NCBI GenBank assembly: GCA_030616695.1
Contig: JAUWWU010000071.1
Location: 1 to 5,571, forward strand
DNA length: 5,571 bases
Direction of reading: 5' to 3'
Source of the DNA: Candidatus Omnitrophota bacterium
Lineage (GTDB): Bacteria; Omnitrophota; Gorgyraeia; JAHIPI01
The position numbers were made by a program, and so were the translations under genes. Of the stretch, positions 1 to 5,104 are shown piece by piece. Position 1 is the first letter of the stretch. Each line of letters begins with the position of its first letter. The notes under the pieces are model-generated. The model was not told where the DNA came from, ran no database searches, and saw only the letters and a list, made by a program, of their open reading frames with translations.

Positions 1-50
1 ATGCTAAAACATATTTGTCCCAAAAGCCCGAACGCTATCCAGTATTTCAC
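1..50 (-). CDS. LAB-N domain (lipid A biosynthesis N-terminal type) membrane protein, N-terminal fragment
   Basis: Only the first 16 codons are in the window; the gene runs off the left edge. It opens with GTG at 50-48 and reads MKYWIAFGLLGQICFS. The spacing of Trp, Gly, Leu-Gly-Gln and Phe-Ser fits the first helix of LAB-N proteins, whose family signature is roughly W..iGflGQ..Fs followed by RFlvQW; that second part would lie outside the window. The start is chosen because a strong Shine-Dalgarno GGAGGG sits 4 nt upstream and the gene follows the GT2 gene stop by 10 nt. LAB-N proteins are small multi-helix membrane proteins often encoded beside DPMS-like GT2 and ArnT-like genes, as here. Their exact activity is poorly defined. 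The identification rests on 16 residues plus context, so it is moderate. Confidence 0.55.
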   Translation of the reverse strand, partial: MKYWIAFGLLGQICFS

Positions 51-60
51 TTTACCCTCC
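51..60 (-). promoter_or_regulatory. Strong ribosome binding site that sets the GTG start of the LAB-N gene
   Basis: The minus strand reads GGAGGG at 60-55, then TAAA, then GTG at 50-48. This is a near-perfect anti-16S match at normal spacing, immediately after the TAG stop of the GT2 gene (63-61). It supports a real, separately initiated gene at the window edge, although only 50 nt of it are visible. Confidence 0.6.
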
Positions 61-747
61 CTACATCCACCTTTTGCTGTTAAAGACCATTGTCAGAAAA
101 TCATATGCCACCTTGAAAGACCTGCCCATGCCGTATTTTGTCTTGCCGTACAGGCGGGGCAAGTGGTTCACCTTTATTTCAGATGCCTTTTTACCTTTCA
201 TTATTAAAAGATAGGGTATAAACCTATGGGCGCCCTCTTTTTTAAGGGACAGTTCCTTTATCGCGTTGCTCCTGTATGCCCTCAATGTGCATGATATATC
301 GTGAAGGTGGCTTTTAAAAACATTATTTTGCACAAGATTGGCAAATCTCGAAGCTATCTTTTTGGAGAGAGGGTCCTTTCTTAGATGGCGCCAGCCGCAT
401 ACAAAGTCATACCCCTTTTTTAATTCGGAGATAAGGCGGGGTATATCATTGGGGTCGTTTTGCATATCACCGTCCATGGATATAATTATATGCCCGCGCG
501 CTTTCTCAAAACCCAACTTAAGGGACGCTGTCTGCCCACGCCTCCGATCCGAATTTATTACTGCAAGGTTTCCATCCCGCTCCGCTATCTCTCGCAGGAT
601 GGATGGGGTCTTGTCGGTTGAGCCGTCATTGACAAAAATCATTTCATAAGGGCTCGCCAATGAATCCATGACATTTTTAACGCAATCATACAACGGCCTC
701 ACCGATCTCTCCTCATTAAAAAACGGTATTACAACCGAATATTCCAT
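61..747 (-). CDS. GT2 polyprenyl-phosphate glycosyltransferase (DPMS/ArnC/GtrB-like), soluble form
   Basis: A 228-residue family 2 glycosyltransferase. It would transfer a sugar from an NDP-sugar to a polyprenyl phosphate at the cytoplasmic face of the inner membrane, supplying lipid-linked donor to GT-C enzymes. Visible motifs: the N-terminal VVIPFFNEE strand; NDGSTD at residues 40-45 (nucleotide binding); DGDMQNDP at 92-99, the DxD plus QxDP signature of the dolichyl-phosphate-mannose synthase subfamily; HDISCTLRAYR at 149-159; and H195, R198 and KTKYG near 202-206, matching the H.pR..G.tKY acceptor-side motif. It ends soon after, without the two C-terminal transmembrane helices of ArnC or GtrB, so it resembles short Dpm1-type enzymes. 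The ATG at 747-745 follows AAAAGG by 5 nt and lies 11 nt after the upstream stop, so it belongs to the same operon. The sugar cannot be told from sequence. The family call is secure. Confidence 0.9.
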   Translation of the reverse strand: MEYSVVIPFFNEERSVRPLYDCVKNVMDSLASPYEMIFVNDGSTDKTPSILREIAERDGNLAVINSDRRRGQTASLKLGFEKARGHIIISMDGDMQNDPNDIPRLISELKKGYDFVCGWRHLRKDPLSKKIASRFANLVQNNVFKSHLHDISCTLRAYRSNAIKELSLKKEGAHRFIPYLLIMKGKKASEIKVNHLPRLYGKTKYGMGRSFKVAYDFLTMVFNSKRWM

Positions 748-758
748 GTCAACCTTTT

Positions 759-1472
759 CTACTTTCTATTACTTATAACGTATATCTCGTTCTGGAAAAT
801 CTCTCTCAAGGGGCCGGGCTCGCTTCTGTTAAACGAGTCCTTTAATTCTTTATCAAGCCTTATGCGCCTTTTCCAGACGTAATAACTGTCAAGGACGTAT
901 AAATCCTTTTTCCTCCTTTCGGGGATAAAGGTATCGTAGTCTTTTCTTTTTATGACGCAGAAGACCCTTTTTCCGGAACGCAAAAACCTCAAAAGCGAGG
1001 AAGCGCTTTTAATCTCCGGCGCACCGGCGCTGTCATACATGACCTTGACATTGTCTATAGGCATCTCGAAATATACCTGTAATTCCTCCGGTATTATCCC
1101 GTGCGAACCTATTCCTATCCTGTCGCCTTCTTTGATTTCGGCTTTGATCGCCGCAGCCGCGCGTTCCATCTTATTCGTAAAAAGGCCAAGGGGCGGTGAG
1201 ATAACCGCCGCGAGATACAACATGGCGAGTGACAAAACCAGACTTAGCGGCATAAAGACGCTATTTTTAAAACGATAGCCGGCTGCCAGGAGAACCGGAA
1301 CGAGTATTAGCGTACATTTCCATAAGGCGGTTTTGCTTCCGCCGGTTATACGGTCTGAAAAGATGAACAAAAGGGCGAATATGCTAACGGCTATAAGTGT
1401 AGCCAGATACGGCAGCCTAAACCCCGCTTTCGAGAAAAAGTTCCTGTCTAAAACAGCGTTCTTAAAATTCAC
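759..1472 (-). CDS. C-terminal part of an interrupted ArnT-like glycosyltransferase
   Basis: A 237-codon ORF from GTG at 1472-1470 to TAG. It lies in the same reading frame as the upstream 342-codon ORF, separated from it only by TGA GTA GCG. It has about three hydrophobic helices (residues 20-38, 52-66, 73-92) and then a soluble C-terminal domain from about 100. The whole matches the C-terminal part of the intact paralog at 3193-4944: both have KAGF near the start, a V/IGxGS strand (119-123 here), the segment DYDxFIPER (178-186 here; DYDKFIPER in the paralog), and closing strands NEIYVISNRK versus HEVYLLTNKK. No glycosyltransferase catalytic motif occurs in this part. The GTG has only a weak upstream GAG and no proper Shine-Dalgarno, so independent translation would need reinitiation after the TGA nine bases upstream. 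It is best read as the downstream half of one broken or read-through gene rather than a free-standing gene. Confidence 0.7.
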   Translation of the reverse strand: MNFKNAVLDRNFFSKAGFRLPYLATLIAVSIFALLFIFSDRITGGSKTALWKCTLILVPVLLAAGYRFKNSVFMPLSLVLSLAMLYLAAVISPPLGLFTNKMERAAAAIKAEIKEGDRIGIGSHGIIPEELQVYFEMPIDNVKVMYDSAGAPEIKSASSLLRFLRSGKRVFCVIKRKDYDTFIPERRKKDLYVLDSYYVWKRRIRLDKELKDSFNRSEPGPLREIFQNEIYVISNRK

Positions 1473-1484
1473 CGCTACTCATAT
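1473..1484 (-). other. In-frame TGA interrupting the second ArnT-like gene
   Basis: The minus strand reads ATA TGA GTA GCG and then GTG AAT TTT AAG, all in one frame. TGA is at 1481-1479. Joining the flanking ORFs through this codon gives about 582 codons, almost exactly the 583 of the intact neighbour, with collinear motifs on both sides. No insertion or deletion is needed to align them: a single base change to a sense codon (for example GGA, CGA, TTA, TCA or TGG) would restore the full gene. The stop falls within the helix after the HYLLALSP segment (HYMLPIAP in the paralog), which is not a domain boundary. Confidence 0.85.
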
Positions 1485-2507
1485 AGCAGCTGCCGGCGAC
1501 AGCGCCAGGAGGTAATGCGTCCTTTTTTCTGGTACGAATGTAAAAAAGAAAAATATGATCGTAAACCATGCGGTCAAGAAAAGGTATGCGTCCTTTCCGT
1601 CCTGCCCGCGCCCTTCTAAAGAACGGGCCGATAATATGCGGGCGCTGCTTACAAGCGCAAAAGGCATAAAAAGCGAGTACGGCAGGAATTTTGCTATCAA
1701 TGCGCCCATGTAAAAACCAAGGCCCTTAAAATAGTTTGCAATAAAAAGGCCGCCATGCCCCCGGCCCAGGCGCTGCAATATCTCGCGGCCCCACACGTGG
1801 CTCACATACGCGTCCCCGTGCGTCCTATACATAAGATAGAACCACGGTGCTATAATCAGGAAAAAAACAGCAATCCCCGCCAATATATCGGCCGCGCCGA
1901 ATATTTTTTTTTCTTTTTTTATAAGGCAAAAGGCGGTAACTATGAGTAGCGGTATTATCAAACCGACAGGGCCTTTTACCAAAAAGGCAAAAGCCAGGGC
2001 GGCAAAGAATAACGGGGAACTTTTCCTGTCTCGCCTGCCCTTGTAAAGCCTTATAAAATAATAGAGCGCCAGCGTGATGAAAAAAACCAAAGACATATCA
2101 GGCACGGCGAGCCTCGCATATCTATAATACAAGGGAGTGGTGGCCGAAAACAAGGCTGCGAATAAGCCAATCCTTGTGTCCTCAAAAAATAGGTTTGATA
2201 TAGCGAAGACCAAGAAGGCGCATAATGCCCCGAATATTATCGAGGGCAGCCTGGCTGCAAACCAGTTAACCCCTAATATCCTAAAAGACGAAAGGATAAG
2301 CCAGTAAAAGAACGCCGGCTTCTGAAAGCGCTCTTTCCCCATATAGCGCGGCGTCAGGACATCTCCCGTCTCAAGCATATCTTTCGCGCTCTCAAAATAG
2401 AAATTTTCGTCACCCTTGAATTCAAAACCGACATCCCGGGCGCCAAATGAAAACAAAAATGCGCAAAATACAAGAATAAACAGAGCCGGATAAAATATCT
2501 TCATCAT
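1479..2507 (-). CDS. ArnT/PMT-like GT-C glycosyltransferase, N-terminal catalytic part of an interrupted gene
   Basis: A 342-codon ORF ending at the in-frame TGA. It is a GT-C membrane glycosyltransferase of the ArnT/PMT_2 type, which moves a sugar from a polyprenyl-phosphate donor to a lipid or other acceptor on the periplasmic side of the inner membrane. After the first helix (about 6-21) comes the extracytoplasmic loop motif GDENFYF with D33 and E34, the family's acidic catalytic pair. TPRYMGKERFQKPAFFYWL at 52-70 follows, then R86-LPS, YARLAVPDM with D137, LVKGPVG at 177-182, PWFYLMY at 221-227, and HYLLALSP at 331-338, where the family expects an aromatic/basic helix start. The coding strand carries ATGATG here: the first ATG (2507) overlaps the upstream gene by 4 nt, but the second (2504) is better spaced from AAGGA and forms TGATG with that gene's stop. 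If translation ends at TGA, the product lacks the last helices and the C-terminal domain. Confidence 0.85.
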   Translation of the reverse strand: MMKIFYPALFILVFCAFLFSFGARDVGFEFKGDENFYFESAKDMLETGDVLTPRYMGKERFQKPAFFYWLILSSFRILGVNWFAARLPSIIFGALCAFLVFAISNLFFEDTRIGLFAALFSATTPLYYRYARLAVPDMSLVFFITLALYYFIRLYKGRRDRKSSPLFFAALAFAFLVKGPVGLIIPLLIVTAFCLIKKEKKIFGAADILAGIAVFFLIIAPWFYLMYRTHGDAYVSHVWGREILQRLGRGHGGLFIANYFKGLGFYMGALIAKFLPYSLFMPFALVSSARILSARSLEGRGQDGKDAYLFLTAWFTIIFFFFTFVPEKRTHYLLALSPAAAI

Positions 2508-3193
2508 TTCCTTATCTTAATATCGACAAAAGCGGCCGTAAATGCCGAAAGGAAGGATGCCTCCCCCAGCAGTTTGATGGAATCCTCCGCCATCCTGAAT
2601 ATGTCCTGCCTGTACCTCAGGTCTCCGTAGGACATGCCCTTAAAGAAAAAATGCGTAAATGTCTCGATATTATTCGATATAAAATCCAGGAAGAACATTA
2701 TAAAAAACAGGGCAAATCCGCCTATTATCAATCCCACCATATACGGATGTTTCTTAAATTCCTTCACAAAATCTTTTATAAAAAAGGCCGCTATTATACC
2801 GTACGCCAGAAGTATAAAATCGTCTATATGGTCTGTTAATGCCGTCTCTTTGATGCGAAACAAAAGATGGATAAATTTATCGATATTCTCGTGAATAGAA
2901 AGTATCTCGTCGAACCCTAAGAAAAGGAAGCCTGCGGCGGCTATAAAAAACGGCCTTGCTGAAGGATTTTTCCGCCAGCTTAAAGAGCCCTCTTTTTCTA
3001 ATATCCTGCATGTAAGGAACGATACATATGCGACCGCCAAAAGCTGGAAAAATGAGTAAAGAGTGACCAGCCTTCTCTCCGCAAAATGGTAATAAAACGG
3101 GCCCGTTGTCCAGGCTATTACAATGACCATGGCAGTTAATAAAAATAAAATTACGACCTTGGGCAGTATCTTTCTTTTATTGCCCTGCAGCAT
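2504..3193 (-). CDS. Unrecognised six-helix membrane protein with FDE...HE motif
   Basis: A 229-residue polytopic inner-membrane protein that I cannot assign to a named family. Probable helices: about 12-30, 44-64, 80-98, 124-142, 150-171 and 205-224. Polar residues that look functional sit at the helix ends: D95, E96, H101 and E102 (FDEILSIHENID), H122 and D124-D125 (DHIDDF), D170 with N174-N175-E177, and E203-D204 with E211 near the last helix. Clusters like DE...HE at a helix end recall uncharacterised bacterial membrane proteins found near envelope glycan genes and, loosely, membrane metal-dependent hydrolases; that is only a resemblance. The ATG at 3193-3191 overlaps the upstream TGA as TGATG, with AAAGG 7 nt before it, and the 3' end overlaps the next gene, so it is translationally coupled between two ArnT-like genes. 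A role in flipping or modifying the lipid-linked sugar or its acceptor is possible but unproven. Confidence 0.8.
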   Translation of the reverse strand: MLQGNKRKILPKVVILFLLTAMVIVIAWTTGPFYYHFAERRLVTLYSFFQLLAVAYVSFLTCRILEKEGSLSWRKNPSARPFFIAAAGFLFLGFDEILSIHENIDKFIHLLFRIKETALTDHIDDFILLAYGIIAAFFIKDFVKEFKKHPYMVGLIIGGFALFFIMFFLDFISNNIETFTHFFFKGMSYGDLRYRQDIFRMAEDSIKLLGEASFLSAFTAAFVDIKIRK

Positions 3194-4944
3194 CAGATAC
3201 CTTTCTTATTCGTTAAAAGATATACTTCATGCCTCAATATGTCCTTTAGGATGTCCTTTTCGCCGCGAAGTATCTCCGGAATAATCTCTTTATTGAAGCT
3301 TCTCTTCAACCGCGTCTTCCAGGTCTCTCTTTTATCGATAAAAACCAGCCTGCGTTTAAACCTTTCCGGGATGAATTTATCATAATCTTCGGCTGAGATT
3401 ACAAGGTATATACCGCCTCCGGAGGTAAGAAATTTTTCTATTCTGTCTTTATGCACAATGTCTGAGCCGGGATACACCCCTTTCATGTTGGCTTCCACAA
3501 TCTGCCTGTCTAAATATATGCCGAGCCTCTGCTGGCTTATATTTACCGAGCCGACGCCTACCTCATCTTCCTCCCTAAGGCTCTGCTCGATCTCTTTGGC
3601 AAAAATGCGCATTGAGTTATCGTTCAAAAGAGGGATGGCCCTTCCTGCGAGAAAAAACATGAACACGCCCATCGCAATCGGCAAAGCGGTAAGCGTGATC
3701 TTATTTTTCTTTAGGATATAAGGGATTATGAGAATAAGCGGCGTTAATATAAACGCGTATTCATATATAGCAACTTCGAACGGATATAGGTGCTTCATGG
3801 CATAAAGAAGGGCCGCAACGGCAACGGTATAAACTGCTGTTATCAATAAATACGGTATTATAAAGCCTGCTTTCCCGAATTGGACCCCGCGCTCCTGGAG
3901 ATTAACCAGATACCTTGCTATAACAAGGGCGCATGCGGGAGCAATAGGCAGCATATAATGGTATTCCTTGACTGAAATAAGCGTAAAGAATATAAATATC
4001 CCGAAAAAGAAACTCAATATCAACTTATAAGAATCTCTCTCGCGCGAGTATGTATTTTTGCTCTTAAAGGCGTTAACGATAGCATTAGGCAAAAAAAGCG
4101 AATAAGGAGCAAACCATCCGAGCAATATCGGGATATAATAAGGGAGTTTTTTTAAATATGACGCCAGGAAGGCAAGGCCTCTTTCGTTATCCGGGGCGTA
4201 AAATATCCTCATCATGGTCTCGCGGACAAAAATATGGTTCAGGTATTTCTCGCCGTGCAGCTTATACATGATCAAATACCACGGTAAGGCGATGACGAGG
4301 ATAATAAATATGCCCGCCGGGATGTTCATGGTTTTCAGGAGCTTCCATTTTTTGCTGCTGGCTATAAAGAGAAATACGACGATAAGCGGGAGTGTAAAAC
4401 CCACATACCCCTTATTCAGGGTAGCCAGCCCCAGGACAATAAAAAAGTAGGTGAAAAATCTCTTGTTTCCTTCCGTCCCCCTCAAGCCTTTTAAAAAAAG
4501 ATATATAGAATATGTGATAAAGAAGGTCAACGCCATATCCGGAGAAGCGTACCTTGCATACATAAAAAATATGGCGAATGTGGCGAGCAATCCTGCGGCC
4601 AGAGTCCCTGTCTTGCGGTCAAATAGCCTGCGGCCGATATTGAAAGTAAATATCACCGTAAGGAGGGCGAAGATGGCGGAGGGAAAGCGGACGGCAAAAT
4701 TATTGATGCCGAAAACAAGATACGAAAGGCTTACAAGCCAGTAAAAAAGAATAGGTTTCTGGAACCTGAACCGCCCCTGATAATAGGGCGTCACCCAGTC
4801 ATGCCTGGCAAACATCTCTTTGACACTCTGAAAATAGAACTTCTCGCTCTCTATTATCGGGAGGGCTCCGCCCAAATGATATGTAAACAAAATAGCGCAG
4901 AATATAAACAATAAGATCTTTATACCAAGTTCTGTTTCTCTCAA
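3193..4944 (-). CDS. ArnT/PMT-like GT-C glycosyltransferase, intact, with C-terminal soluble domain
   Basis: A 583-residue polytopic protein (12-14 helices) of the ArnT/PMT_2 class, transferring a polyprenyl-phosphate-linked sugar to an envelope acceptor at the periplasmic face. The TTG start at 4944-4942 is preferred over the in-frame ATG at 4989-4987 (598 residues): AAGGGA lies 6 nt upstream of TTG, the ATG lacks a Shine-Dalgarno and overlaps a good promoter, and TTG gives the same N-terminal length as the paralog. In TTG numbering: first-loop motif ESEKFYF at 32-38, TPYYQGRFRFQKP at 52-64, RFPS at 86-89, YARYASPDM with D136, LNKGYVG at 176-182, PWYLIMY at 221-227, and KEYHYMLPIAP at 326-336. 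A soluble domain occupies about 450-583 and includes DYDKFIPER. Oddity: where the paralog and family have Asp-Glu in the first loop, this protein has Ser33-Glu34, with Glu32 before it. It is the first gene of the operon; its TGA overlaps the next ATG. Acceptor and sugar are unknown. Confidence 0.88.
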   Translation of the reverse strand: MRETELGIKILLFIFCAILFTYHLGGALPIIESEKFYFQSVKEMFARHDWVTPYYQGRFRFQKPILFYWLVSLSYLVFGINNFAVRFPSAIFALLTVIFTFNIGRRLFDRKTGTLAAGLLATFAIFFMYARYASPDMALTFFITYSIYLFLKGLRGTEGNKRFFTYFFIVLGLATLNKGYVGFTLPLIVVFLFIASSKKWKLLKTMNIPAGIFIILVIALPWYLIMYKLHGEKYLNHIFVRETMMRIFYAPDNERGLAFLASYLKKLPYYIPILLGWFAPYSLFLPNAIVNAFKSKNTYSRERDSYKLILSFFFGIFIFFTLISVKEYHYMLPIAPACALVIARYLVNLQERGVQFGKAGFIIPYLLITAVYTVAVAALLYAMKHLYPFEVAIYEYAFILTPLILIIPYILKKNKITLTALPIAMGVFMFFLAGRAIPLLNDNSMRIFAKEIEQSLREEDEVGVGSVNISQQRLGIYLDRQIVEANMKGVYPGSDIVHKDRIEKFLTSGGGIYLVISAEDYDKFIPERFKRRLVFIDKRETWKTRLKRSFNKEIIPEILRGEKDILKDILRHEVYLLTNKKGI

Positions 4945-4956
4945 GGTAATTCCCTT
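4945..4956 (-). promoter_or_regulatory. Ribosome binding site supporting a TTG start
   Basis: The minus strand reads AAGGGA (4956-4951), then ATTACC, then TTG at 4944-4942. This spacing is close to ideal, whereas the upstream ATG at 4989 is preceded by AATATCCCT with no purine-rich match. This site decides the start chosen for the first ArnT-like gene. Confidence 0.55.
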
Positions 4957-4979
4957 TTTTTTGAAGTCAAAGTATATAT

Positions 4980-5008
4980 AAGATAGCATAGGGATATTGT
5001 CATTTCAA
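4980..5008 (-). promoter_or_regulatory. Predicted sigma70-like promoter of the glycosyltransferase operon
   Basis: On the minus strand, TTGAAA (5008-5003; 5 of 6 to TTGACA) is followed after 17 nt by TATCTT (4985-4980; 4 of 6 to TATAAT), with TG one base before the -10 hexamer as in extended -10 promoters. The expected transcription start is near 4973, inside the first codons counted from the upstream ATG but about 30 nt before the TTG start. It lies in the only sizeable gap between purL and the operon, where a promoter is expected. Prediction from consensus only. Confidence 0.5.
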
Positions 5009-5040
5009 GGGTAAAATTAGGTTATTATATTATCCAGTAA

Positions 5041-5070
5041 TATGGAGAGAGGGTGGGGTGTGTGGGCATA
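5041..5070 (-). promoter_or_regulatory. C-rich, G-poor stretch downstream of purL, possible Rho loading (rut) site
   Basis: In the minus-strand transcript this 30-nt segment contains 16 C and a single G, arranged as pyrimidine-C repeats (CCCACACACCCCACCC, then CTCTCTCC). High C, low G and no obvious secondary structure are the hallmarks of Rho utilisation sites. It lies just after the purL hairpin, which lacks a U-tract in this direction, so Rho-dependent termination of purL is a reasonable inference. No assay-level evidence is visible. Confidence 0.3.
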
Positions 5071-5100
5071 GCGACGCCCCTTAAAGGGGCGTCGCTTTTT
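5071..5100 (+). terminator. Perfect 10-bp hairpin with T-tract on the plus strand, at the purL 3' boundary
   Basis: GCGACGCCCC (5071-5080) pairs without mismatch with GGGGCGTCGC (5086-5095) around a 5-nt TTAAA loop, followed by TTTTT at 5096-5100. Stem plus T-tract is the layout of an intrinsic terminator read in the plus direction. The neighbouring genes, however, are transcribed in the minus direction, where the stem is preceded by AAAAA and followed by TATGCCC with no U-tract. It may still protect the 3' end of purL mRNA, stop antisense transcription into purL, or end a small plus-strand RNA. Confidence 0.65.
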
Positions 5101-5104
5101 GCCG

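Noticed and set aside
338..649. Plus-strand open frame of 103 codons
   Set aside because: It is fully antisense to the well-supported GT2 gene, has no recognisable motif, and its residue pattern mirrors the opposite strand.
952..1278. Plus-strand open frame of 108 codons
   Set aside because: It is antisense to the C-terminal glycosyltransferase segment, which has clear homology to the paralog; no supporting motif or ribosome binding site was seen.
1479..1481. UGA as selenocysteine or as a reassigned sense codon
   Set aside because: The codon lies in a hydrophobic helix with no redox role, and only a weak 4-bp AGCG/CGCT pairing follows it, not a convincing SECIS. TGA also serves as the stop of two tightly coupled genes (3195-3193 and 2506-2504), and no other gene here contains an in-frame TGA.
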